NCBI GenBank assembly: GCA_963707275.1 | Contig: CAVPPH010000006.1 | Coordinates: 124,001 to 188,000, forward strand | From: JACKBK01 sp963707275 | GTDB lineage: Bacteria > Chloroflexota > Anaerolineae > JAAEKA01 | DNA: 64,000 nucleotides | Direction of reading: 5' to 3' | Part shown: positions 28,610-36,944 of the stretch, piece after piece | Layout: every line of letters begins with the position of its first letter | Position numbering within the stretch: the first letter of the stretch is position 1 | Translations under genes and position numbers: made by a program | Notes under the pieces: model-generated | Database searches by the model: none | The model's input: the letters and a program-made list of their open reading frames with translations, nothing else | Told to the model about the DNA's origin: nothing

Positions 28610-29635
28610 CTAGCCGTAGCGCTGGCCGCTGTCAAGCTCGCTGCGCCAGCGGATTTCCGGTCGAGCGCGATTGGCGCGCCGCCAGCGCAGGCCAACTGGG
28701 TAGCCGATCATCTTGGCCACGTCGCCTGTGATGCGGATGACTGGGATCAGCAGCGTCGCCCACAGCCGCTGCGCCGCTCCGTAGCCGCTCCACTGGGCGC
28801 GCAGCCGGGTGAAGGGCCGCCAGCAGTAGGCCAGCCCACCGGCCAGCAACAGCAGCAACCACGCCGGATGCTGCAAGACCGCCAGCGCCAGCAAGATCGG
28901 CAGCACAACCAGGTAGGTCAGGTAGCGGATCAGGTGCCGCTTGCGCCACAGATCGGCCTTGCCGTCACCGCGCGCGTAGAGGTAGTACTGGCGAGCGAAT
29001 TTGCGCAGCGAGGGGCGCGGCCGAAAGTGAGCCACGGCATCCGGCGCCCAGGCAAACCCGCCGCAACAGTCGATCAGCGCGAAGTCGAACAGCAGGTCTT
29101 CGCTGTAGTCCAGCCACTCCGGGTAGCCGCCGCTGCACTCGAATGCGCCGCGGCTGAAGGCCACCGAACGGCTGCTGGGCAAGAAGGTCGCCGGATTGAT
29201 GTCGTCTACCAGCGGCAAGGTCGTCGCTCCCAGCGACAGCTCGAAGGCGCTCTGCGGATCGGGCTGGAAGAAGCCGGCTACCGCGTAGGTACCCTCACGC
29301 AACTCCTCCGGCGGCACGTTGGTGAAGGGCGCGGTCAGCCGCTCCAGCCAGTCCGGCTCCAGGCGCACTCCGGCGTCGGTGCTGGCGATGACGTCGCCGC
29401 TGCTGCGCTTGACCGCCAGGTTGCGGCCGCGACTGATGTTGGCGCCCCTCGCCTCTTGCAATTTCAACGGCAGCCGGTCGGCGTAGCTCAGAATCACCGC
29501 CGGCGTGCCGTCGCTGCTGCCGCCGTCGACGATGACGACTTCGTCGGGCGGGCGCGTCTGGGCCAGCAGGCCGTCCAGCAGCCTGCCCACCGCCTGCGCC
29601 TCGTTGAGCACGGTACAGATAACAGAGATACGCAT
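28610..29635 (-). CDS. family 2 glycosyltransferase with C-terminal membrane helices
   Basis: The protein has 341 residues. GT-A domain motifs: ISVICTVLNEAQAVGRLLDG, VVIVDGGSSDGT, NLAVKRSSGDVIASTDAGV and EWLDYSEDLLFDFAL. Two hydrophobic segments follow (about residues 245-280), so it is probably tethered to the inner face of the membrane. The ATG at 29635 is chosen because it is the first Met before the GT-A domain and lies 6 nt downstream of a TATAAT box on the same strand; codons further upstream give unrelated sequence. No Shine-Dalgarno fits, consistent with a leaderless mRNA. Confidence 0.85.
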   Translation of the reverse strand: MRISVICTVLNEAQAVGRLLDGLLAQTRPPDEVVIVDGGSSDGTPAVILSYADRLPLKLQEARGANISRGRNLAVKRSSGDVIASTDAGVRLEPDWLERLTAPFTNVPPEELREGTYAVAGFFQPDPQSAFELSLGATTLPLVDDINPATFLPSSRSVAFSRGAFECSGGYPEWLDYSEDLLFDFALIDCCGGFAWAPDAVAHFRPRPSLRKFARQYYLYARGDGKADLWRKRHLIRYLTYLVVLPILLALAVLQHPAWLLLLLAGGLAYCWRPFTRLRAQWSGYGAAQRLWATLLIPVIRITGDVAKMIGYPVGLRWRRANRARPEIRWRSELDSGQRYG

Positions 29636-29641
29636 GGCGAC

Positions 29642-29670
29642 ATTATAACGCGATTGACGTGAGTTGCTAA
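29642..29670 (-). promoter_or_regulatory. promoter of the glycosyltransferase gene, leaderless
   Basis: On the minus strand: TTAGCA - 17 nt - TATAAT, then 6 nt to the ATG at 29635. Confidence 0.7.
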
Positions 29671-29733
29671 ACGATGCCTCAGACGGAAGGGAAAACAAGA
29701 GTTGAACGAAGCTGTCGAGTGTTTGCAAAACGC

Positions 29734-29762
29734 TTGACTGAACTATTGGTAACGCGTATAAT
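29734..29762 (+). promoter_or_regulatory. promoter of the cyclase-ATPase-binding protein fusion
   Basis: TTGACT - 17 nt - TATAAT. The expected start near 29769 leaves a 73-nt leader to the TTG start at 29842. Confidence 0.8.
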
Positions 29763-29841
29763 CGCGCCAAATCCCGACCCGACTGATGGGACAATACAAG
29801 CAAGTGGGTGAACAATTTAGTCGAAAGAGCTTTAGCAGCCA

Positions 29842-32800
29842 TTGACCGAACAACAACAGCTCGAGCAAGCCATCGCGTTGCAAGAGAGGCTGCGCGGCGT
29901 CGTTCCGGATGCCGTGATTGACGCAACGATTGCCGTTCTCCAGGAGAAGCTGGCGGTTCTCGCGCACTCCGAACCTGATGAGCAACGTAAGTTGGTCACA
30001 GTGTTATTCGCCGATCTGACTTCCTGGACAGCCTTGAGTGAGCGGTTGGACGCGGAGGACGTGCGGGAAATCCAGCGGATGTATTTCGCTGCGGTTACGC
30101 CGCCGATTCTTCAGCGCGGCGGCCGCGTCGAGAAATATGTCGGCGACGCCGTTCTCGCTGTATTCGGCGTACCGCAAGCCCAGGAAACAGACCCTGAAAA
30201 CGCCTTACGCGCCGCCCTCGCGATGCAGCAGGCCATGGCCGCCCTGAACGCCCAACTGGCCGGATCGTCTGATTCGTCACGCCAAGATCGTCCAAGTTCC
30301 CAATCCGGGGAATTGCTGATCTTTGACCTATTGCCTCTTTCCCTCCGCATCGGTGTGCATACCGGACCTGTCCTGGCGACGGTGAGACAGAGCACGGAAG
30401 ATTTCCTGGTCACCGGGGACACGGTCAACCTGGCTGCCCGGTTGCAAGGAGCAGCGCCGCCGGGCGGTGTGCTGATCTCCCACGACACTTGGCGCCACGT
30501 GGAAGACCTGTTTGAAGTCGATGTGCTGGCTCCGCTTGTGCTCAAGGGTAAGGCCGAATCCGTACGCAGCTACCTGGTCATACGAGCGCGCCCGCGTCCA
30601 CTGCGCAGAAACTTGCGCGGCGTGGCGGGTGTCATGACAAAGATGGTGGGCCGAACGGAAGAATTGGTGGCGCTGCAAGACGCACTGATGGACGTCAGGG
30701 TGGACAGTCACGCGCAGATGGTCACGGTGGTGGGCGAGGCCGGTGTGGGCAAGTCACGGTTGCTCGTCGAGTTTGAGGCACGATCTGGTCCGCTTCATTT
30801 CCAGGCAAACACCCTCAAGGGTCGTGCCACGCCAGAGGCGCAACACACGCCCTACGCCTTGCTCCGGGATATATTTGCCACAAGTTTTCAGATTGAGGAA
30901 GGCGACTCGTTGCGTGATATGCGACGCAAGCTTGAGAAGGGCTTCGCAGCGTTTGCTCAGGAGGAGAGGGATCTCGATGACGGTCTTGCGCTGAAGGGAG
31001 CTCATCGGATCGGCCATCTTCTCGGCTACAATTTCGACGATAGCCCGCATGTTGCTCCGCTGCTCGACGATCCGCTGCAACTGCGCATGCAAGCTCTGGC
31101 GGCCCTCGAATCCTACTTCGATGGCCTAACCCGGAAGGATCCCTTGGTGGTAATCCTGGAGGATCTGCACTGGGCCGACGACAGCTCGCTCGATGCCTTT
31201 AGCCACCTCCTGGCAAGACTCAACCAGTGTCCGTTGCTGGTGCTTGGCGCAGCGCGCACGAGCCTGTATGAGCGGCGGCCTCATTGGGGTGAGGGCCAGG
31301 CTTACCACTACCGGATTGACCTAGAACCCTTGAGCCGACGAGCCGTAGGCCAGTTGTTGGATGACATCCTGCAAAAGGCCAGGGAAGTACCTGCCACACT
31401 GCGCGAAATGGTGTTCGACAGCGCCGACGGCAACCCGTTTTTTGTCGAAGAACTCGTCAAGATGCTGATCGAAGATGGCATCATTCTCACCGATGGGCGA
31501 GGACCAGGCGTGTGGCACATCGAAGCCGCACGGCTTTCAGACGTCCAGGTGCCGCCAAGCCTGACTGCTTTGCTTCAAGCGCGTGTCGACCGCCTGCCGG
31601 CGAGCGAGCGCACCGCGCTGCAGCAGGCGTCGGTGGTCGGACGCCGATTCTGGGATCAGGCGGTCGCCCACATCCAGCGCAACGACGGGGAAAACCAACA
31701 GCATGTCGAAGATGCCCTTTCCGCGCTGCGAGCGCGCGAGATGATTTTTCAACGCGAGTTCACGAGTTTTCCCGATACCAAGGAATTCGTCTTCAAACAC
31801 GCGTTGCTGCGCGACGTCGCCTACGAGAGCGTGCTCAAACGATTCCGACGCGTGTATCACGGACTGGTCGCCGACTGGTTGATCGCGCAAACGGGCGAGC
31901 GGATCGGCGAGTACAGTGGACTGATCGCCGATCACCTGGAGGGGGCCGGCCGAAAGGATGAGGCGATCACGTACCTCGTGCGGGCTGCGGACCGGGCGCG
32001 CTTAGTCGACGCTCACGAGGAGGCGATTAATCGCTACGAGCGCGCCCTGGCACTGCTTGTTGAGCAGTCCGCCTATGAAGATGCCGCCCGCATCAGCACC
32101 AAACTGGGTCTGACCCACCAGAACGCGTTCGACCACAAACGGGCCCGCCAGGCATTCGACAGGGGGTTCGCACTATGGCGCAAAGCCGAAGACGAACTCC
32201 ACACCGCCGCGCTACCGGATGCGCCGCACGCTTTTCGCGTTGCCAGGGATGAACCGTTGACACTGGATCCCACGTTAGCCTATGAACACGCCTCGATTTG
32301 GGTAATCGAGTGTCTCTTTAGTGGGCTGGCGCAGCGTGGCAGGGACTTCGAGGTCGTGCCCGACGTTGCAAAGAGCTGGCAGGTATCGGAAGATGGACGC
32401 AGCTACGTCTTCACGCTGCGCGATGACGTGCGCTGGAGTGACGGCGTCCCTGTGACAGCAGGCGACTTCGAATACGCGTGGAAGAGACGACTCTCGGTGA
32501 CCAGCGACCCGGTCGCGGCCACACTGCTCGATATAAAGAACGCACGGGCCTTTCGCCGTGGCGAGCTTGCAGACGCGGAACAGGTGGGCGTGCGGGCTGC
32601 GGACGAGCACACGTTGATCGTCGAGCTCGAGCAACCGGCCGGCTATTTCCTGCAGTTGATGGCAGCGGTTGACTCATTTCCCGTCCCCCGTCACCTGGTC
32701 GCAGCCTTTGGGGAGGGCTGGACAGCGCCGGCTACCATCGCCACCAATGGCCCGTTTCTGCTCCAAACCTGGCAGTTGGGCGAAAAGCTCGTGATGATGC

Positions 32801-33726
32801 GCAATCCCCATTTCCATGGCCGGGTCATGGGAAATTTGACGGAAGTGGCGGTGTCCTTCGGCGCAAGCTGGCCGACGCGCGTCGCGATGTATGAAGCCGA
32901 TGAGCTGGATTACCTGGAGATTGCGCCCCATCGTGTTACCTCGGACGGCGGAGGCCCGTTGGATGCCTTCCGGGTGCGACAGCGCCACTCTGACGAGTAT
33001 GTCCTCATACCTGAAATGGCTACCTCGTACATGGGCATTAATGCCTCCAGGCCACCCTTCGATGATCCGCGTGTGCGCCGGGCGCTGGTGCTGGCAACGG
33101 ACCGCGAAGCGTACGTTAATGTCGTGTTGCATGGGTTGGCCGACCCGCCCACCGGCGGATTCGTGCCTGCGGAGGTACCCGGTCATTCTCATGCCATTGG
33201 CCTGCGTTACGACCCGGTGCAAGCAAGACAGCTTCTGGCCGAGGCCGGCTATCCTGACGGCCGCGGCTTTCCCGTCGTCAACGCGCTCGTAAGCACTGCG
33301 GCACTTCCATCAGTCGGCTTTCAGCAGGAACAGTGGCGCAGCAACCTGGGAATCGAGGTTTCAGTGGAGCGCCTTGACTTCGGCGCCTTCATCGAGGCGC
33401 TCCACAACACCTCGCCCTCCCTGTTTTTCTGGGGCTGGATAGCCGACTATCCTGATCCCGACAACTTTCTCCGGGTCGGTCTCAAACTGACCAGAAGTTG
33501 GTGGCAGCATGAGCAATTTGAAGAACTGGTGCGGCAAGCGAAGCAGATGACCGATCCAAGGGAGCGCATGAAGCTCTACCGGCAAGCGGATCAGATCCTG
33601 ATCGAAGAGGCGGCTGTCATGCCGCTTTACTACACATGCCTTTCATTACTGCTCAAGCCCTGGCTGACCGTATTCCATACTGGTCGGTTCACGCACACCA
33701 AAGACTCCATCATCCGGCCGCACTAG
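29842..33726 (+). CDS. class III nucleotidyl cyclase / STAND ATPase / solute-binding protein fusion
   Basis: The protein has 1,294 residues with no signal peptide or membrane helix. Residues 50-245 are a class III cyclase: metal aspartates D58 (TVLFADLT) and D102 (EKYVGDAVLAVFG), and the transition-state pair N196 and R200 (TVNLAARL). All are present, so it is probably active. Residues 265-600 are an AAA_16/STAND ATPase with Walker A (GEAGVGKS, 298-305) and Walker B (VVILEDLHWAD, 436-446). Residues 600-790 are helical with TPR-like repeats. Residues 798-1290 are a complete SBP_bac_5 (OppA/DppA) peptide-binding domain (RVARDEPLTLDP ... SDGVPVTAGDFEYAWKR ... DPRVRRALVLATDREAYV). That fold is normally extracytoplasmic; here it should sit in the cytoplasm as a ligand sensor (inference). 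Start is TTG; no frameshift in 3.9 kb. Confidence 0.9.
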   Translation: MTEQQQLEQAIALQERLRGVVPDAVIDATIAVLQEKLAVLAHSEPDEQRKLVTVLFADLTSWTALSERLDAEDVREIQRMYFAAVTPPILQRGGRVEKYVGDAVLAVFGVPQAQETDPENALRAALAMQQAMAALNAQLAGSSDSSRQDRPSSQSGELLIFDLLPLSLRIGVHTGPVLATVRQSTEDFLVTGDTVNLAARLQGAAPPGGVLISHDTWRHVEDLFEVDVLAPLVLKGKAESVRSYLVIRARPRPLRRNLRGVAGVMTKMVGRTEELVALQDALMDVRVDSHAQMVTVVGEAGVGKSRLLVEFEARSGPLHFQANTLKGRATPEAQHTPYALLRDIFATSFQIEEGDSLRDMRRKLEKGFAAFAQEERDLDDGLALKGAHRIGHLLGYNFDDSPHVAPLLDDPLQLRMQALAALESYFDGLTRKDPLVVILEDLHWADDSSLDAFSHLLARLNQCPLLVLGAARTSLYERRPHWGEGQAYHYRIDLEPLSRRAVGQLLDDILQKAREVPATLREMVFDSADGNPFFVEELVKMLIEDGIILTDGRGPGVWHIEAARLSDVQVPPSLTALLQARVDRLPASERTALQQASVVGRRFWDQAVAHIQRNDGENQQHVEDALSALRAREMIFQREFTSFPDTKEFVFKHALLRDVAYESVLKRFRRVYHGLVADWLIAQTGERIGEYSGLIADHLEGAGRKDEAITYLVRAADRARLVDAHEEAINRYERALALLVEQSAYEDAARISTKLGLTHQNAFDHKRARQAFDRGFALWRKAEDELHTAALPDAPHAFRVARDEPLTLDPTLAYEHASIWVIECLFSGLAQRGRDFEVVPDVAKSWQVSEDGRSYVFTLRDDVRWSDGVPVTAGDFEYAWKRRLSVTSDPVAATLLDIKNARAFRRGELADAEQVGVRAADEHTLIVELEQPAGYFLQLMAAVDSFPVPRHLVAAFGEGWTAPATIATNGPFLLQTWQLGEKLVMMRNPHFHGRVMGNLTEVAVSFGASWPTRVAMYEADELDYLEIAPHRVTSDGGGPLDAFRVRQRHSDEYVLIPEMATSYMGINASRPPFDDPRVRRALVLATDREAYVNVVLHGLADPPTGGFVPAEVPGHSHAIGLRYDPVQARQLLAEAGYPDGRGFPVVNALVSTAALPSVGFQQEQWRSNLGIEVSVERLDFGAFIEALHNTSPSLFFWGWIADYPDPDNFLRVGLKLTRSWWQHEQFEELVRQAKQMTDPRERMKLYRQADQILIEEAAVMPLYYTCLSLLLKPWLTVFHTGRFTHTKDSIIRPH

Positions 33727-33939
33727 CAACACTGTTGCTGTGTTAATCTGTAGCCTGCATCGTATCACTCTGAGCGGCATGCGCTGCCAACACGGTCGAT
33801 ATGCCAATATCAGCAGAGATGCTCTAACACGCACACGACAACAACCAACTCGTTAAGACTATGCCCAATTCGTCCGCTGAATAAGTAGTTGAACCGCTTC
33901 TCTGCGCCAACTTCACACCTGGTTGCCCTTCCAAAGTGT

Positions 33940-33968
33940 TTGGCTTGCATTCGCGGCTATGGTATAAT
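33940..33968 (+). promoter_or_regulatory. promoter of the bifunctional nuclease-family gene
   Basis: TTGGCT - 17 nt - TATAAT with an extended -10 (TGGTATAAT). The core CTATGGTATAATCCC recurs at 38298. The 213 bp upstream (33727-33939) hold nothing I can identify. Confidence 0.75.
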
Positions 33969-34022
33969 CCCGCGCATCGTGAGCCTTGCGCCCACAACAG
34001 CATCTTCCCTGAGGAGCCTTCC

Positions 34023-34532
34023 ATGGTCGAAGTCACAATCGACAGTGTACGAGTGAGCTTGATGTCGCAACACCGCGTCGTGGTGCTGCGCGAGATCGAC
34101 GGCGAGCGCTTCCTGCCGATCTGGATCGGCCCCTTCGAGGCCGACGCAATCACCATCGAGCTTCAGGGTGTCGAAGTGGCCCGTCCGCTGACCCACGACC
34201 TGCTCAAGTCGCTGATCAACCTGCTGGGCGCCGAAGTGCAGCGGGTGGTGATCAACGACCTGAACAACGACACGTTTTACGCCCGCATTGTGCTGGACGT
34301 AGACGGCGACGACATCGAGGTCGACTCGCGGCCCAGCGACGCCATCGCGCTGGCGGTGCGCTGCTCAGTGCCCGTCATGGTGTCCGACCATGTCATGGAC
34401 AAGGCCTCGATCATGCCGGAAGAAGACGCCCGCGAGGATTCGGAACGCGGACCGGCAGGAGACGAGGACCTGGATGTGTTTCGCGACTTCGTCGAGGGCC
34501 TCGACCTGGAAGGTCTGGGCGGAGATCTGTAG
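34023..34532 (+). CDS. bifunctional nuclease family protein (BFN, DUF151)
   Basis: The protein has 169 residues. The start ATG has GAGGAG upstream. The family core is clear: VRVSLMSQHRVVVLRE, FLPIWIGPFEADAITIELQG, RPLTHDLLKSLI and VDSRPSDAIALAVRCSVPVM. Related proteins have been described as having DNase and RNase activity, but most members are untested, so the biochemical role is tentative. An acidic tail follows (EEDAREDSERGPAGDEDLD). The gene precedes dnaB and has its own promoter and probably its own terminator (34635). Confidence 0.85.
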   Translation: MVEVTIDSVRVSLMSQHRVVVLREIDGERFLPIWIGPFEADAITIELQGVEVARPLTHDLLKSLINLLGAEVQRVVINDLNNDTFYARIVLDVDGDDIEVDSRPSDAIALAVRCSVPVMVSDHVMDKASIMPEEDAREDSERGPAGDEDLDVFRDFVEGLDLEGLGGDL

Positions 34533-34570
34533 TGCAGTAGTGTGATCGTGCGCTAGTGCGGCAGTGCAAC
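34531..34570. repeat. octad array
   Basis: Five consecutive 8-mers with a fixed GTG: TAGTGCAG, TAGTGTGA, TCGTGCGC, TAGTGCGG, CAGTGCAA. It starts at the stop codon of the BFN gene. Confidence 0.7.
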
Positions 34571-34634
34571 GGCCAGCGGAGTTTGCATCATCCAATGCGA
34601 GCCTGTGGCAGCGCAGCCAGAAAACTTACGTTGG

Positions 34635-34662
34635 ACGGCGAGGCAGTGCCTCGCCGTGTTTT
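34635..34662 (+). terminator. intrinsic terminator between the BFN gene and dnaB
   Basis: Stem ACGGCGAGGC / GCCTCGCCGT with a 3-nt loop, followed by GTTTTT. It ends about 25 nt before the dnaB start, so it could also act as an attenuator in the dnaB leader. Confidence 0.75.
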
Positions 34663-34688
34663 TCCTCTCGAACTGCCTGGAGGTATCT

Positions 34689-36068
34689 GTGGACAACGGC
34701 TTTGGCGACATCTCCCCGGTGTCACGCGAGCGATTCGTGCCGGCCAACCCGGAGGCCGAGCAGGCGGTGCTGGGATCGTTGCTCATCGATCCCGACGCCG
34801 TCATCAAGGTCGCGTCCTTCCTCAAAGCTGAAGACTTCTACCAGGAAAAGAACGGCTGGATCTACCAGACCATCGTCGACCTGCACGAACGGCGCGACCC
34901 TGCCGACTTCGTCACCGTCACCGACGAATTGGAGCGGCGGCGGCAACTCATCGAAGTCGGCGGCGCGGCCTACGTGATGGACCTCATCAACGCCGTGCCG
35001 ACCGCCATCCATGTGGAGCACTACGGCCACATCGTGGAGCGGGCCTCGGTGCTGCGCCAGCTCATCCGCGCCGCGGGCCAGATCGCACAGCTCGCCTACG
35101 AGGACACCGCCGAAAACGTCCAGGAGGTGGTGGACCGCGCCGAGCAGATCATTTTCGGCGTCGCCGAGGAGCGCACAGACCGTGACCTGATGCCGGTGCG
35201 CTCGATCATGGGCGACGTGGTGGACCGCATCGACTTCCTCTACCACCATCGCGGGGAGATACTGGGCGTGCCCACCGGGTTCAAGCTGCTGGACAAGATG
35301 CTGGGCGGCCTGCAGAAGAGCGATCTTATCATCCTGGCGGCTCGTCCCGGCGTCGGCAAGACTTCGCTGGCCATCTCCGTGGCACAGGCGGCCGCGCGCA
35401 AGTATGGCAAGCGGGTGGCGGTGTTCAGCCTGGAGATGTCCAACGAACAGCTCGTGCAGCGTATGCTGGCCGCCGAGACGGGCATCGACTCGCAGCGACT
35501 GCGGCTGGGCGACATCCACGGCGAGGACGAGTGGCACCGATTGATGGAGGCCGCCGGCGCGCTCTCTGATGCGCCGATCTTCATCGACGACACGCCGGCC
35601 ATCTCGGCGCTGGAACTGCGTACCAAGGCGCGCCGTCTTTACGCCGAACATGACCTGGACCTGGTGGTGGTCGACTACCTGCAGCTCATGACCGGCGGCG
35701 AAAAGCGCAACGAAAACCGCGTGCAGGAGATCAGCAACATCTCGCGCGGCCTGAAGGGCCTGGCGCGCGAGCTGAACGTGCCCGTCCTCGCGCTCAGCCA
35801 GCTCTCCCGCGCCGTCGAAGGCCGCCAGGACAAACGGCCGATCCTGTCCGACCTTCGCGAGAGTGGCAGCATCGAGCAAGACGCCGACGTCGTGATGTTC
35901 ATCTACCGCGAGGAAATGTACGTCGAGGAAACGGATCGCCAGAACATCGCCGACGTGATCGTATCCAAACACCGCAACGGCCCCACCGGCACCGTCTCCC
36001 TCTTCTTCCGCAAAGAACTGACCCAGTTCCGCGATCTGGAGATACGCAAGGAAGATCTGGAGCAGTGA
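34689..36068 (+). CDS. dnaB: replicative DNA helicase DnaB
   Basis: The protein has 459 residues from a GTG start with GGAGG 5 nt upstream; the frame is open back to 34605 but that part is unlike the family. It unwinds DNA at the replication fork as a hexamer. N-terminal domain: NPEAEQAVLGSLLIDPDAV. RecA-like domain: Walker A ARPGVGKTSLA, LEMSNEQLVQRM, Walker B DLVVVDYLQLM, and the C-terminal SKHRNGPTGTVSLFFRKEL. No intein. It is followed by DnaD-like and DnaC-like genes, so helicase and candidate loaders are clustered. Confidence 0.95.
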   Translation: MDNGFGDISPVSRERFVPANPEAEQAVLGSLLIDPDAVIKVASFLKAEDFYQEKNGWIYQTIVDLHERRDPADFVTVTDELERRRQLIEVGGAAYVMDLINAVPTAIHVEHYGHIVERASVLRQLIRAAGQIAQLAYEDTAENVQEVVDRAEQIIFGVAEERTDRDLMPVRSIMGDVVDRIDFLYHHRGEILGVPTGFKLLDKMLGGLQKSDLIILAARPGVGKTSLAISVAQAAARKYGKRVAVFSLEMSNEQLVQRMLAAETGIDSQRLRLGDIHGEDEWHRLMEAAGALSDAPIFIDDTPAISALELRTKARRLYAEHDLDLVVVDYLQLMTGGEKRNENRVQEISNISRGLKGLARELNVPVLALSQLSRAVEGRQDKRPILSDLRESGSIEQDADVVMFIYREEMYVEETDRQNIADVIVSKHRNGPTGTVSLFFRKELTQFRDLEIRKEDLEQ

Positions 36069-36203
36069 GTTGCGGATGACAGGGTGACAAGGTGACTGGG
36101 TGACAAGGTGACGTGTCGTTTGCACCATTGACCCTCTGGCCTCTGACCTCTGACTTCTGATCACTGTTTACTGTTTACCGTTTACCGATCACTGATTACC
36201 GAC
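36069..36203. repeat. octad plus heptad array between dnaB and the dnaD-like gene
   Basis: The first part is four 8-mers GGTGACAA, GGTGACTG, GGTGACAA, GGTGACGT. The second part is 7-mers TCTGACC, TCTGACT, TCTGATC, ACTGTTT, ACTGTTT, ACCGTTT, ACCGATC, ACTGATT. The array ends 6 nt before the start codon at 36204; there is no Shine-Dalgarno. Confidence 0.85.
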
Positions 36204-36944
36204 ATGCAAGGCTTCTCAGGCTTCCCGGCTGGCAAACAACCGGTGGTGCGCATCCCCAACACCTTCTTCACCGAGCTGCTGCCGGCTATCGATGACCTGG
36301 CAGAGTTGAAGGTGACGTTGTATTGCCTGTGGATTCTGAATCAGAAGCAGGGCGAACTGCGCTTCACCCGTCTGGTTGAGATCGAGGCTGACCACCTGTT
36401 CATGCAGGGTTTGGCCGGCGCGGACGTGGACGCGGTCGCCGCGTTGAGGCGCGGGCTGGAACTGGCCGAGGCGCGCGGCGTGCTGCTGCGAGTCAAGGTA
36501 TGGCCGACCACCCCGGGCCAGGGCGAAACCGAGGACTGGTATTTCCTCAACAGCGAACACGGCCGGGCCGCCGTGGAGCGGATTCGCCGCGGCGAGCTGC
36601 ACAAGCTGGCCGAGCCGCTGCCGGAAGATGTCAACCTGCAAGCTCAGCGGCCCCACATCTTCACTCTTTACGAACAGAACATCGGCGTCATCCAGCCGAT
36701 GATCGCCGAGGAACTGCGCGACGCCGAACGCCGGTACCCGCAGAACTGGGTGGACGACGCCTTTCGCGAGGCGGTCGAGTTGAACAAGCGAAGCTGGCGC
36801 TACATCGAGGCCATTCTCAAGCGCTGGGCAGCCGAAGGAAAAGACGATGGAAGAGATAGGCGAGACTCTGCAGAGGATGACAGCTACGAAGCCCTCAAGC
36901 GGCGCTACGTCCCCGACGAGTACAAGGACATTATCGAGCACTGA
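36204..36944 (+). CDS. DnaD-like replication protein
   Basis: The protein has 246 residues. The N-terminal part (VRIPNTFFTELLPAIDDLAE, LKVTLYCLWILNQK) looks like the winged-helix DDBH1 domain. The C-terminal part (FTLYEQNIGVIQPMIAEELR ... NWVDDAFREAVELNKRSWRY, IEAILKRW) matches the DnaD/DnaB_2 (DDBH2) domain with its YxxxIxxxW motif. In Firmicutes such proteins help load the replicative helicase. The 3' end overlaps the next gene by about 98 bp. Confidence 0.8.
   Translation: MQGFSGFPAGKQPVVRIPNTFFTELLPAIDDLAELKVTLYCLWILNQKQGELRFTRLVEIEADHLFMQGLAGADVDAVAALRRGLELAEARGVLLRVKVWPTTPGQGETEDWYFLNSEHGRAAVERIRRGELHKLAEPLPEDVNLQAQRPHIFTLYEQNIGVIQPMIAEELRDAERRYPQNWVDDAFREAVELNKRSWRYIEAILKRWAAEGKDDGRDRRDSAEDDSYEALKRRYVPDEYKDIIEH

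Noticed and set aside
34722..36164. Minus-strand open frame of 480 codons opposite dnaB
   Set aside because: dnaB on the plus strand is certain; the minus-strand frame is a compositional shadow.
36069..36203. CRISPR or replication-origin iterons next to dnaB
   Set aside because: The units are 7-8 bp and degenerate, lack spacers, and recur at unrelated genes. No DnaA boxes or AT-rich unwinding region were seen.
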